A stretch of DNA of 64,000 nt from Metabacillus schmidteae (GTDB taxonomy: Bacteria; Bacillota; Bacilli; Bacillales; Bacillaceae), in the NCBI RefSeq assembly GCF_903166545.1, contig NZ_CAESCH010000002.1:558001-622000 (forward strand). The letters are read 5' to 3'. Positions 16,546 to 25,991 of this stretch are shown here, piece by piece (position 1 is the stretch's first letter; the number at the start of each line of letters is the position of its first letter). Position numbers and translations under genes: made by a program. A model generated the notes under the pieces. That model did no database searches and was not told where the DNA came from. It worked only from the letters and a program-made list of their open reading frames with translations.

Positions 16546-17133
16546 TTATTCCCGCTCTTTCCCCATAATGCCATAGAAAAAAATATTTGTAATATCCTCA
16601 GTAAGTGGCAGGATCTTCTGATAAACGTCTTCCCGCTGAATATAATCTTTTAACATATAAATATAAAATAACATCGCTTCTTCTGATAAGTTCTGATCAA
16701 TATAGCCTTGATCTTTTCCCTCTTTAAATAAAAGATGAAGGTAAGGAACAGCTTTTTCGGCATATATTTTTTCTATATAATTACCTTCTGAAGAGTATTC
16801 CTTCATTAAATACTGATAAAATTCCTCGTTAATAGAACTGGCAACTTCCTTTTTATTAAAAATAATCATTTTAATTTTCTCAGGGAATGGTTTGTCGCTG
16901 TGAATAACTTTTTCAAAGTTACTTGATGCCTTATCAATATAGTAGAGAAAAACTTCGTTTACAAGATTGTGCTTGCTTTCAAAATAATTATATATAGTAA
17001 CTTGTGATACATTTGCTTTTTTCGCTATATCTGAAATAGATACCTTTTGAACGCCAAAGTCCATAAATAATTGCAATGCTGCTTCTAATATATTCAGTTT
17101 CTTTTGCTCTCTTCGTCGTTGAAATCCGTCCAA
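16546..17133 (-). CDS. TetR/AcrR family transcriptional regulator
   Basis: 195 residues. HTH 'ILEAALQLFMDFGVQKVSISDIAKKANVSQVTIYNYFESKHNLV'. TTG start (17133) preceded on the minus strand by gaggtgaag. It is divergent from the ABC exporter, and a long perfect palindrome lies in the shared intergenic region, so it probably controls that exporter. Inducer unknown. Confidence 0.9.
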   Translation of the reverse strand: MDGFQRRREQKKLNILEAALQLFMDFGVQKVSISDIAKKANVSQVTIYNYFESKHNLVNEVFLYYIDKASSNFEKVIHSDKPFPEKIKMIIFNKKEVASSINEEFYQYLMKEYSSEGNYIEKIYAEKAVPYLHLLFKEGKDQGYIDQNLSEEAMLFYIYMLKDYIQREDVYQKILPLTEDITNIFFYGIMGKERE

Positions 17134-17202
17134 ATTTCTTCACCTCATTCTTAGTTTAATCAAAAATATGAAATATCACAAATGAATGAGTTCAAAAATA
17201 CC

Positions 17203-17231
17203 TTGAAAAGGAGTTTGTTTTTGTATATTAT
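17203..17231 (+). promoter_or_regulatory. Promoter of ABC exporter
   Basis: -35 TTGAAA (17203-17208), -10 TATTAT (17226-17231), 17-bp spacer, directly upstream of the palindrome. Confidence 0.7.
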
Positions 17232-17235
17232 GAAA

Positions 17236-17267
17236 TTTATAAGTTAAAATATTTCAAAACTTATAAA
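17236..17267. promoter_or_regulatory. TetR-type operator palindrome
   Basis: Perfect 10-bp arms TTTATAAGTT and AACTTATAAA separated by 12 bases, overlapping the predicted transcription start of the exporter. Most likely the binding site of the divergent TetR regulator. Confidence 0.8.
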
Positions 17268-17279
17268 AGGGGGAGAATA

Positions 17280-18176
17280 ATGTCGATCCTAAAAGGGGTA
17301 AATATATCAAAGAAATTTGGAAAATTCACAGCGTTGAATCATGTGAATATTGAAGTAAACCAAGGAGAAGTGTATGGATTTATTGGCCCGAATGGTGCAG
17401 GGAAATCCACTACGATACGAATATTATTAGGAATTTTAAAAGCATCAAGTGGTGAAGTGAAGATTTTTGGAAAAGATGCATGGAAGGACGCGGTTGATAT
17501 TCATAGGCAGTTAGCCTATGTACCGGGTGATGTAAATCTATGGCCTAACTTAACAGGTGGTGAAGTTATAGATTTATTCATGAAACTGCAAGGGGGATCT
17601 ACGAATAAAAATCGCAGGGAAGAATTAATACAGCGATTTAATTTAGACCCTACAAAGAAGTGTCGCACCTATTCAAAGGGAAACCGTCAAAAAGTGGCGT
17701 TAATTGCAGCATTTTCAACTGAAGCAGACCTGTTTATATTAGATGAACCAACATCTGGTCTTGATCCGTTAATGGAGAAAGTGTTCCAGGAATGTGTGTT
17801 GGAAGCAAAAAAGGATGGAAAAAGTGTGCTTCTTTCTAGCCATATTTTATCAGAGGTTGAAAAACTTTGTGATCGAGTAGGGATCATTAGACACGGAGAA
17901 ATCATCGAAACTGGAACACTGGATGAGCTTCGTCATCTTACAAGAACAAACTTAGTTATTCAAACAAAACAGCCTATTGTGGAGCTTGAAAAGGTGAAGG
18001 GTGTTCATGAAATAGTCGGCGAGAACTTGGAATTTTCTTTTCAAGTAGATGGAAAGGACCTTGACGAGGTGATCCGATATGTTTCTCAGTTTGGCCTTGT
18101 TAAATTAGAGAGTAATCCGCCAACATTAGAAGATTTGTTTATGAGCCATTATGATGAAACACAGAGCGGGAGGTAG
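17280..18176 (+). CDS. ABC transporter ATP-binding protein (drug exporter type)
   Basis: 298 residues. Walker A GPNGAGKST, Walker B LFILDEPTSGLD, H-loop SSHILSEV. The signature reads YSKGNRQK in place of LSGGQ, which is usual for this exporter subfamily. The C-terminal part after about 220 is a small accessory domain. ATG 17280 after ggggga. Seven bases separate it from the permease gene, so the two form one exporter under the TetR operator. Confidence 0.9.
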   Translation: MSILKGVNISKKFGKFTALNHVNIEVNQGEVYGFIGPNGAGKSTTIRILLGILKASSGEVKIFGKDAWKDAVDIHRQLAYVPGDVNLWPNLTGGEVIDLFMKLQGGSTNKNRREELIQRFNLDPTKKCRTYSKGNRQKVALIAAFSTEADLFILDEPTSGLDPLMEKVFQECVLEAKKDGKSVLLSSHILSEVEKLCDRVGIIRHGEIIETGTLDELRHLTRTNLVIQTKQPIVELEKVKGVHEIVGENLEFSFQVDGKDLDEVIRYVSQFGLVKLESNPPTLEDLFMSHYDETQSGR

Positions 18177-18183
18177 AGCTTGG

Positions 18184-19788
18184 ATGTGGAAACAGCTTTT
18201 TAGTGAAACAGGAACAATGACTCGTTTCCTCATAAGAAGGGATCGAATCCGTTTTCCAGTTTGGCTAATCGTATTATCCTTTATCACAATTTTAACAGCA
18301 ACAGCTTTCACAGGTTTATATAAATCAGAGCAAGAAAGACAGGCAATTGCTGAAACCATGAAAAACCCGGCCATGACAGCGATGGTTGGGCCAGGATATG
18401 GATTAGATCATTATACAGAGGGACCGATGATGGCACATCAAATGCTGCTGTTTACTGCGATTGTCGTGGCCATTATGAGCATTTTACTTGTAACAAGACA
18501 TACACGTGCAGATGAAGAAGAAGGCAGATTGGAATTAATTCGGTCCCTTCCTGTTGGGCGTCTTTCATCATTAAGTGCGACAATGATCGTGTTAATTGCA
18601 ATGAATAGTTTACTAGCTGTCATCATTGGCGTAGGTTTATATAGTTTACAAATAGATAGTATGAATCTTGAAGGATCCTTATTATACGGCACTGTTCTTG
18701 GAACAACAGGTATATTTTTCAGCTCTGTCACAGCCCTTTTTGCTCAAGTGTCATCAAATGCTAGAGGGACAATTGGCTTTTCCTTTGCAGTGCTGGGAAT
18801 CTCCTATTTATTACGGGCAATCGGTGATGTGAGTAATGAAACAATTTCCTGGTTTTCACCATTAGGCTGGGGATTGAAAACCGAAGTATATGTGAACAAT
18901 TATTGGTGGCCGATTGGATTAACCATCTTTCTTTCTATTGTTCTTATAATTATTGCTTATTATTTAAATACAATTCGTGACTTGGACGCAGGGTTTATTT
19001 CATCAAGACCTGGACGAAAGCATGCAACACGATTTTTGCAAAGTCCGTTTGGGCTGGCACTTAGAATCCAACGTACATCTATCATCACATGGGCAATCGG
19101 AATGTTCATTTTAGGTGTATCATACGGATCAGTGTTTGGAGATTTAGAATCGTTTTTTTCAAATAATGAGATGATAAGTCAAATGCTATCTCCAGTTGAG
19201 GGCTTAACATTAACTGAACAATTTGTTTCCATGTTAATGTCTGTTATTTCAATGATCTGTACTGTACCCGCATTAATGATTCTCCTTAAACTTAAGGGTG
19301 AAGAAAAACGAAATCGGACAGAGAATTTACTGACTCGTGCTGTATCCCGGTTTAAACTACTGGGGGGATACTTACTTCTTTCCATTTTACTAGGATTTGT
19401 GATGGTATGTTTAGCGACACTTGGACTTTGGGCTGCAGCAGCAAGTGTCATGCAAGACCCTATTTCTTTTAGTCTCTTATTTAAAGCTGCGGCCGTTTAT
19501 TTACCGGCGATATGGACGATGACAGGTTTAGCTGCATTGGTTATTGGTGTTATCCCTAAATTTTCCGGATTTGCTTGGTTGTATTTAGGATATTCCTTCT
19601 TCGTTGTTTATTTAGGAAAAATGCTTCAATTTCCGGAATGGATGGGGAATCTGTCACCATACGGTCATGTTCCACAGCTTCCTGTTGAGGAAATAAACTA
19701 TGTTTCTCTTACTATATTAACTAGTATTGCTGTTGTTCTTATGTTCAGCGGGTTTATCGGATATAGAAGGCGGGACATAGAAGGGTAG
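18184..19788 (+). CDS. ABC-2 type exporter permease (polyketide-antibiotic exporter family)
   Basis: 534 residues with about 12 hydrophobic segments, a fused double permease of the kind annotated as exporter of polyketide antibiotics. Segments include VWLIVLSFITILTATAFTGL near the N terminus and 'WAIGMFILGVSYGSVFGDLESFF' in the middle. ATG 18184 lies 10 bases after gggagg; the frame extends upstream into the ATPase gene (18151). Works with the preceding ATPase. Confidence 0.85.
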   Translation: MWKQLFSETGTMTRFLIRRDRIRFPVWLIVLSFITILTATAFTGLYKSEQERQAIAETMKNPAMTAMVGPGYGLDHYTEGPMMAHQMLLFTAIVVAIMSILLVTRHTRADEEEGRLELIRSLPVGRLSSLSATMIVLIAMNSLLAVIIGVGLYSLQIDSMNLEGSLLYGTVLGTTGIFFSSVTALFAQVSSNARGTIGFSFAVLGISYLLRAIGDVSNETISWFSPLGWGLKTEVYVNNYWWPIGLTIFLSIVLIIIAYYLNTIRDLDAGFISSRPGRKHATRFLQSPFGLALRIQRTSIITWAIGMFILGVSYGSVFGDLESFFSNNEMISQMLSPVEGLTLTEQFVSMLMSVISMICTVPALMILLKLKGEEKRNRTENLLTRAVSRFKLLGGYLLLSILLGFVMVCLATLGLWAAAASVMQDPISFSLLFKAAAVYLPAIWTMTGLAALVIGVIPKFSGFAWLYLGYSFFVVYLGKMLQFPEWMGNLSPYGHVPQLPVEEINYVSLTILTSIAVVLMFSGFIGYRRRDIEG

Positions 19789-19796
19789 GATTGGAG

Positions 19797-19836
19797 TCCT
19801 CTACTAGCATAGCAGGCGGCTAGTAGGGGCTTTTTG
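19797..19836 (+). terminator. Terminator after ABC exporter
   Basis: Stem CCTCTACTAGC / GCTAGTAGGGG followed by CTTTTT. In the remaining gap to cysJ only the cysJ promoter was recognised. Confidence 0.85.
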
Positions 19837-20005
19837 GATTGGCACGGTTTGTTTCGGTTTCGCCGATGTAATTTACTACTAATGCCTCCGAATTTCACCT
19901 TATGTAGGAGAAAATAAAGAGAGGAAATATAGATCTCGCTTTTAAAAATTAAGCAAAATATGACAAAAAACTTTTTAATTCTTCACACAATTAATTCCAA
20001 CTTTA

Positions 20006-20034
20006 TTGATAGGAATAATGAGTTGTGGTAAAAT
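20006..20034 (+). promoter_or_regulatory. cysJ promoter
   Basis: -35 TTGATA (20006-20011), -10 TAAAAT (20029-20034), 17-bp spacer. An ATTCC ... AGGAAT dyad (about 19994-20016) overlaps the -35. It resembles half-sites seen at CymR-controlled sulfur genes, but this is not a firm match. Confidence 0.65.
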
Positions 20035-20131
20035 GAATTATATTTTTTACTTGTATGTGAGCAAAAAATGATGGAAACTAGGAATTATGAAATAATTTGT
20101 ACAAGTATATTTCTTTGTGAGGTGGATTTTG

Positions 20132-21958
20132 TTGCAACTTCAGGTAATGAACAGTCCGTTTAATCAGGAGCAAGCAGAGCTCCTCAATCGTCTTCTGCCA
20201 ACTTTGACAGAATCTCAAAAAGTCTGGTTGAGCGGATATCTAGCTGCTACTCAGTCTGGTTCTGCTGGTGTTCCTGCTGCTACTGAGGCACCTGTAGTAG
20301 AAGCAGTTGCTCAAGCTAACGTAAAGCCGGTATCAAAAGATATTACAATTCTTTATGGTTCACAAACAGGTAATGCCCAAAGCCTTGCTGAAAAGTCAGG
20401 CAAAACACTTGAAGAACGCGGATACAAAGTGACTGTATCATCGATGAGTGATTTCAAACCGAATAATTTGAAAAAGTTGGAGAATCTCCTTATTGTTGTG
20501 AGTACACATGGAGAGGGAGATCCGCCGGATAATGCTCTATCATTCCATGAGTTTCTACATGGAAAACGTGCTCCAAAGCTGGATGACCTTCGCTTCTCAG
20601 TGCTATCACTTGGTGATAGCTCATATGAATTTTTCTGTCAAACAGGAAAAGAATTTGATCAACGGTTGGAGGATCTTGGGGGAACTCGTTTATACCCGCG
20701 TATTGACTGTGATCTTGACTTTGATGAGCCTGCTGCAGAATGGATTGAAGGTGTGTATGCAGGATTAAGTGAAGCAGCCTCAACAGAAGCAGAATCTGCT
20801 CAAACTGTTGCTGCTACTCCAGCTGCTGTGGAATCAGCTTATTCTCGTACAAACCCATTTAAAGCAGAGGTCCTTGAAAACCTTAATTTAAATGGTCGTG
20901 GTTCAAATAAAGAAACACGTCATGTAGAGTTGTCTCTTGAAGGTTCCGGTCTAATTTATGAGCCAGGGGATAGTCTTGGCGTGTACCCTGAGAACGATCC
21001 TGAGCTTGTTGGATTAATTCTAGAAACAACAAAATGGGATGAAAATCAAAAGGTTACAGTGAATAAAGAGGAAGTATCACTGAAAGAAGCTTTAAGCAAA
21101 AAGCTTGAAATTACTGTTCTTACAAAGCCTCTTATTGAAAAAGCAGCACAGCTTTCTTCAAATGGGGATTTAAAAGCTCTTGTTGCTCCGGAGAAAATCA
21201 ATGAATTAAAAGCATATATTGATGGTCGTGATTTATTAGATTTACTTCGTGACTTTGGACCATGGGATGTTTCGGCACAGGATTTTGTTGCGATATTACG
21301 TAAAATGCCGTCCCGTCTCTATTCTATTTCTAGCAGTCTATCAGCAAATCCGGAAGAAGTTCACTTAACCATTGGCGCAGTTCGTTATGAAACACATGGA
21401 CGTAAACGCAATGGCGTTGCTTCAATTTTAACAGCAGAACGTCTTCAGCCTGGTGATACGTTACCAGTCTATGTTCAAAATAACCAAAACTTTAAACTTC
21501 CAGAAAATCCGGACACACCGATCATTATGGTAGGACCTGGTACAGGTGTAGCACCTTTCCGTTCCTTTATGCAAGAGCGTGAAGAAACTGGTGCAGAAGG
21601 TAAGTCCTGGATGTTCTTTGGAGATCAGCATTTTGTAACAGATTTCCTATATCAAACAGAATGGCAAAAATGGATAAAAGACGGTGTCTTAACAAAAATG
21701 GATGTTGCGTTCTCACGCGATACTGAAGAAAAAGTCTATGTACAACACCGGATGCTTGCACACAGCAAAGAATTATTTGAATGGCTTGAAGAAGGTGCTG
21801 TTGTTTACATCTGCGGTGATGAGAAGCATATGGCACATGATGTGCATAATACTCTTATCGATATTATTGAAAAAGAAGGCGGGTTAAGCCGTGAAAAAGC
21901 GGAAAGCTACCTTGCCGACATGCAGCAAACGAAACGCTATCAGCGTGATGTATATTGA
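20132..21958 (+). CDS. cysJ: CysJ, sulfite reductase (NADPH) flavoprotein subunit
   Basis: 608 residues. Flavodoxin domain (LYGSQTGNAQSLAEK, STHGEGDPPDN, LSLGDSSYEFFC; about 65-210), FAD domain (RLYSISSS), NADPH domain (GPGTGVAPFRSFMQER) and the C-terminal YLADMQQ..RDVY. Transfers electrons from NADPH to CysI. The TTG at 20132 six bases after aggtgg gives the N terminus M-QLQVMNSPFNQEQ known from Bacillus CysJ; the open frame upstream to 20117 covers the RBS. Confidence 0.96.
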   Translation: MQLQVMNSPFNQEQAELLNRLLPTLTESQKVWLSGYLAATQSGSAGVPAATEAPVVEAVAQANVKPVSKDITILYGSQTGNAQSLAEKSGKTLEERGYKVTVSSMSDFKPNNLKKLENLLIVVSTHGEGDPPDNALSFHEFLHGKRAPKLDDLRFSVLSLGDSSYEFFCQTGKEFDQRLEDLGGTRLYPRIDCDLDFDEPAAEWIEGVYAGLSEAASTEAESAQTVAATPAAVESAYSRTNPFKAEVLENLNLNGRGSNKETRHVELSLEGSGLIYEPGDSLGVYPENDPELVGLILETTKWDENQKVTVNKEEVSLKEALSKKLEITVLTKPLIEKAAQLSSNGDLKALVAPEKINELKAYIDGRDLLDLLRDFGPWDVSAQDFVAILRKMPSRLYSISSSLSANPEEVHLTIGAVRYETHGRKRNGVASILTAERLQPGDTLPVYVQNNQNFKLPENPDTPIIMVGPGTGVAPFRSFMQEREETGAEGKSWMFFGDQHFVTDFLYQTEWQKWIKDGVLTKMDVAFSRDTEEKVYVQHRMLAHSKELFEWLEEGAVVYICGDEKHMAHDVHNTLIDIIEKEGGLSREKAESYLADMQQTKRYQRDVY

Positions 21959-21988
21959 TCTTTGATTGAAAGGAGATTTTAAAAGAAC

Positions 21989-23707
21989 ATGGCGAACCAA
22001 ATATTAAAAGCACCAGAAGGCGCTCCAAGTGATGTTGAACGTATTAAAGAAGAAAGTGACTACTTGCGCGGTACGCTAAAAGAATCCATGCTTGAGCGAC
22101 TAAGCGCCGGGATCTCTGATGATGATAACCGCCTGATGAAGCACCACGGAAGCTATTTGCAGGATGATCGTGACCTTCGCAATGAACGTCAGAAGCAAAA
22201 ATTAGAGCCAGCTTATCAATTTATGCTGCGTGTTCGATTACCTGGCGGTGTGGCAACACCTGACCAATGGCTAGTAATGGATGATCTTGCAAATAAATAC
22301 GGAAATGGAACATTAAAGCTTACAACACGTATGACATTCCAACTGCACGGTATATTAAAGTGGGATATGAAGCCGACAATTCAAGGTATTCATGCCTCCA
22401 TGATGGATACGATTGCTGCATGTGGGGACGTTAACCGTAATGTAATGTGTGTGGCAAATCCGTATCAATCTAACGTCCATGAAGAGGTGTACGAATGGTC
22501 TAAAAAACTAAGTGATGATTTACTACCACGTACAAGAGCTTATCACGAGATCTGGCTTGATGAAGAAAGAGTTGCAGGTACACCTGATACTGAAGAAGTT
22601 GAGCCAATGTATGGCCCGCTATATTTACCACGTAAATTTAAAATCGGGATTGCAGTACCACCGTCAAATGATGTAGATATTTTTTCTCAAGACTTAGGCT
22701 TCATCGCGATTGTTGAAAACGACAAGCTAGTTGGTTTTAACGTAGCGATTGGTGGTGGAATGGGTATGTCACATGGTGACAAAGCAACATATCCACAGCT
22801 TGCAAAAGTAATCGGCTTCTGTAAACCAGAACAAATTTACGATGTTGCTGAAAAAATCATTACGATTCAACGTGATTACGGAAATCGTTCTGCACGTAAA
22901 AATGCACGTTTCAAATATACTGTTGATCGTTTAGGATTAGAAAATGTAGTAGAAGAACTTCATAACCGTCTTGGCTGGAGCCTTGATGATGCTAAGCCAT
23001 TCAACTTTGACCATAACGGAGACCGCTATGGCTGGGTAAAAGGTGTGAAAGGAAAATGGAACTTCACATTATTCGTTGAAGGCGGCCGTGTAACAGATTA
23101 TGAAGACTACAAGCTGATGACAGGAATAAGAGAAATCGCAAAAGTTCACAAAGGCGACTTCCGATTAACAGCGAACCAAAACCTAATCATTGGAAATGTA
23201 TCAACTCAAAAGAAGAAAAAAATTACCGAAATTATTGAAAAATACGGCTTAACTGATGGTAAGCATTATTCTGCATTACGTCGCAGTGCACTTGCATGTG
23301 TTGCGTTACCAACATGTGGTTTAGCGATGGCTGAAGCAGAACGCTACCTGCCAACACTAATTGATAAAATCGATGAAATCGTAGATCAAAACGGACTTAA
23401 TGATAAAGAGATCACGATCCGTATGACAGGCTGTCCAAACGGATGTGCACGCCATGCATTAGGTGAAATCGGCTTTATTGGAAAAGCTCCTGGTAAATAC
23501 AATATGTACTTAGGTGCTGCACATGACGGAACGCGTCTAAGCAAAATGTACCGTGAAAACATCGGAGAAGCAGAAATCCTGAAAGAGCTTGGAACAATTC
23601 TTCCACGCTATGCAAAAGAGCGCCAAGAAAACGAGCACTTCGGTGATTTCGTCATCCGTGCAGGTATTATTACAGCAACAACAGATGGTACTAATTTTCA
23701 TGATTGA
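21989..23707 (+). CDS. cysI: CysI, sulfite reductase (NADPH) hemoprotein subunit
   Basis: 572 residues. Two sulfite reductase repeats; the siroheme/4Fe-4S cysteines are in [11 protein letters not shown] and [12 protein letters not shown]. Reduces sulfite to sulfide for cysteine synthesis, and so can use sulfite released by the sulfonate monooxygenase upstream in this window. 30 bases after cysJ; the RBS aaaggag is rather far (13 bases) from ATG 21989. Confidence 0.96.
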   Translation: MANQILKAPEGAPSDVERIKEESDYLRGTLKESMLERLSAGISDDDNRLMKHHGSYLQDDRDLRNERQKQKLEPAYQFMLRVRLPGGVATPDQWLVMDDLANKYGNGTLKLTTRMTFQLHGILKWDMKPTIQGIHASMMDTIAACGDVNRNVMCVANPYQSNVHEEVYEWSKKLSDDLLPRTRAYHEIWLDEERVAGTPDTEEVEPMYGPLYLPRKFKIGIAVPPSNDVDIFSQDLGFIAIVENDKLVGFNVAIGGGMGMSHGDKATYPQLAKVIGFCKPEQIYDVAEKIITIQRDYGNRSARKNARFKYTVDRLGLENVVEELHNRLGWSLDDAKPFNFDHNGDRYGWVKGVKGKWNFTLFVEGGRVTDYEDYKLMTGIREIAKVHKGDFRLTANQNLIIGNVSTQKKKKITEIIEKYGLTDGKHYSALRRSALACVALPTCGLAMAEAERYLPTLIDKIDEIVDQNGLNDKEITIRMTGCPNGCARHALGEIGFIGKAPGKYNMYLGAAHDGTRLSKMYRENIGEAEILKELGTILPRYAKERQENEHFGDFVIRAGIITATTDGTNFHD

Positions 23708-23715
23708 TAACTGAG

Positions 23716-23746
23716 AGACAAGGAGAAATCCTTGTCTTTTGTTTTT
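23716..23746 (+). terminator. Terminator of cysJI
   Basis: Stem AGACAAGGA / TCCTTGTCT with loop GAAA and T-rich tail. Confidence 0.9.
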
Positions 23747-23837
23747 AAGAAATGTCCGTTTTCATTCCTTCTATGCAAATTTATTTGCAGTAAAGAACTT
23801 TATTTTGTAAATAAAATTTTTGTCTAAGTTCCATGAC

Positions 23838-23883
23838 TTGCAACGATGGTTATTTCATGATATATTATCTTTAAATCGAGATA
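23838..23883 (+). promoter_or_regulatory. Promoter and MhqR-like operator
   Basis: -35 TTGCAA (23838-23843), -10 TATATT (23861-23866), 17-bp spacer. Overlapping the start region is TATCTTTAAATCGAGATA (23866-23883), which matches the MhqR box TATCTCGAATTCGAGATA at 16 of 18 positions and keeps both outer half-sites. MhqR represses quinone-detoxification genes and is inactivated by quinones. Confidence 0.75.
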
Positions 23884-23956
23884 TTTTAATTAAGTGCATT
23901 GAAGAATAATAAGAATAACATATAAATGAAACAATAAAGCTTATGGAGGGAATAAG

Positions 23957-24934
23957 ATGAACCATTTAAAAGGTATACACCATGTAACAGCGATTACGAG
24001 TAGTGCGGAAAAAAACTATGAATTTTTCACATATGTGCTGGGAATGCGTTTAGTGAAGAAAACAGTTAACCAGGATGATATTCAAACATACCATTTATTT
24101 TTTGCCGATGATGTAGGCAGTGCAGGTACAGACATGACATTTTTCGATTTCCCTGGAATTCCTAAAGGAGTTCATGGAACAAATGAAATTTCAAAAACAT
24201 CTTTCCGAGTTCCAACAGATGCTTCACTGGATTATTGGATCAACCGTTTTGATCGCTTAGGGGTTAAGCACACAGGAATTAAAGAGCAATTTGGAAAGAA
24301 AACATTGTCATTTGTTGATTTTGATGATCAACACTATCAGTTAATTTCTGATGAGAAGAATAAAGGTGTTGCTTCAGGTACACCTTGGCAAAAGGGACCA
24401 ATCCCATTAGAGCATGCCATTACAGGTTTGGGTCCAATTCATATAAGAATCTCAAATTTTGACCAATTAAAAGAAGTATTAGAAGAGGCTCTATTGTTTA
24501 AAGAAATTGCCCAAGAAGGATCCTTCCACTTATTCGAAGTAGGTGAAGGTGGGAATGGCGCACAGGTTATTGTCGAGCATAATGTCATGCTTCCACAAGG
24601 AATGCAAGGCTTTGGTACAGTTCACCACGTAGCCTTCCGTGTAGAGGATCGAAATGTGTTAGAAGAGTGGATTTCCAGAATGGAAAACATTGGGTTCCAC
24701 ACATCCGGCTATGTAAACAGACATTTCTTTGAATCATTATATGCAAGGGTAGCGCCTCACATTTTATTTGAATTTGCAACAGATGGTCCTGGATTTATGG
24801 GAGATGAGCCTTATGAAACATTAGGTGAAAAATTATCACTACCACCGTTTCTGGAACCAAAACGCGAGCAAATTGAAAAAATGGTTCGCCAGATTGACAC
24901 AGTAAGAAGCACAAAAGAATTTGTAAAAGAATAA
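23957..24934 (+). CDS. Ring-cleaving dioxygenase, MhqA/MhqO type (VOC fold)
   Basis: 325 residues. Two vicinal-oxygen-chelate modules; metal ligands expected in GIHHVTAI (near the N terminus), VHHVAFRVED and the late glutamate in PHILFEFATDGPGF. In B. subtilis the paralogs MhqA, MhqE and MhqO are induced by quinones and catechols through MhqR. The MhqR-like box upstream supports the same role. Monocistronic. ATG 23957 after ggaggg. Confidence 0.88.
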   Translation: MNHLKGIHHVTAITSSAEKNYEFFTYVLGMRLVKKTVNQDDIQTYHLFFADDVGSAGTDMTFFDFPGIPKGVHGTNEISKTSFRVPTDASLDYWINRFDRLGVKHTGIKEQFGKKTLSFVDFDDQHYQLISDEKNKGVASGTPWQKGPIPLEHAITGLGPIHIRISNFDQLKEVLEEALLFKEIAQEGSFHLFEVGEGGNGAQVIVEHNVMLPQGMQGFGTVHHVAFRVEDRNVLEEWISRMENIGFHTSGYVNRHFFESLYARVAPHILFEFATDGPGFMGDEPYETLGEKLSLPPFLEPKREQIEKMVRQIDTVRSTKEFVKE

Positions 24935-25026
24935 TCTTAAGAAAAAATTAAGTTCCATCTCAGATGCTTTGAAGGTATACTTACATTTGTGGGTTTACCG
25001 AATAAAGAATGATAGGAGCTTAAAAG

Positions 25027-25863
25027 ATGGATTTTATTACAATCTTAAAAGCTGTTATATTAGGCTTAGTAGAAGGATTAACAGAATTTGCACCCGTTTC
25101 TTCAACAGGTCATATGATTATTGTTGATGATATGTGGTTACAATCAGAAGAATTTTTAACAAAATATGTTGCAAATACATTTAAAATTGTCATTCAACTA
25201 GGATCTATTTTAGCAGTTGTCGTAGTATTTAAAGATCGATTTATTCAAATGCTTGGATTAAGCAGGTTAAGCAAAAATGCGCCAAAAACAACTACACAAA
25301 ATCGTTTAAAGCTCACACAAGTGATTGTTGGGTTAATTCCTGCAGGTGTGTTGGGAGTTTTGTTTGAAGATTATATCGATGAGCATTTATTCTCCATTGA
25401 GACAGTGCTAATTGGATTAATTGTAGGTGCTGTCTTAATGATCGCAGCTGATATCTTCGGTCCAAAAGAACCGAAGATTGACACGGTTGACCAAATTACG
25501 TACAAGCAGGCACTCTCAGTTGGGCTTATTCAGTGTCTTTCATTATGGCCGGGTTTTTCACGTTCAGGCTCGACGATTTCGGGTGGTGTGTTATTAGGAA
25601 TGAGCCACCGTGCAGCAGCTGATTTTACTTTTATCATGGCTGTTCCAATTATGGCGGGGGCAAGTTTTCTTTCCCTTCTTAAAAACTGGCAATATTTCAC
25701 TCTAGATGCCATGCCTTTTTTTATTGCCGGATTTATTAGTGCTTTTGTTTTTGCGCTAATCTCGATTCGCTTTTTCCTAAAATTGATTAATAAAATTAAA
25801 TTAATGCCATTTGCGATCTACCGTATTGTTCTCGTTATTGTGATTTGGGTCGTGTATTTCTAA
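25027..25863 (+). CDS. uppP: UppP (BacA), undecaprenyl-diphosphate phosphatase
   Basis: 278 residues, about eight membrane segments. Both family motifs are present: EGLTEFAPVSSTGH near the N terminus and GFSRSGST in the second half, which hold the catalytic Glu, His, Ser and Arg. Recycles the lipid carrier of peptidoglycan synthesis and gives bacitracin tolerance. ATG 25027 with RBS aggag. Confidence 0.95.
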   Translation: MDFITILKAVILGLVEGLTEFAPVSSTGHMIIVDDMWLQSEEFLTKYVANTFKIVIQLGSILAVVVVFKDRFIQMLGLSRLSKNAPKTTTQNRLKLTQVIVGLIPAGVLGVLFEDYIDEHLFSIETVLIGLIVGAVLMIAADIFGPKEPKIDTVDQITYKQALSVGLIQCLSLWPGFSRSGSTISGGVLLGMSHRAAADFTFIMAVPIMAGASFLSLLKNWQYFTLDAMPFFIAGFISAFVFALISIRFFLKLINKIKLMPFAIYRIVLVIVIWVVYF

Positions 25864-25876
25864 ACATGTTCATTTA

Positions 25877-25918
25877 AGAGAAGAAGATTAACGTAAAGTT
25901 GATTTTCTTCTCTTTTTT
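25877..25918 (+). terminator. Terminator after uppP
   Basis: Stem AGAGAAGAA / TTCTTCTCT followed by six T. Confidence 0.85.
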
Positions 25919-25991
25919 CATTTAAAAGATGCATAAAAGGAGATAAGATAAACTAAATACATAAATAAATCAATCTACTGGGGGCTATATT

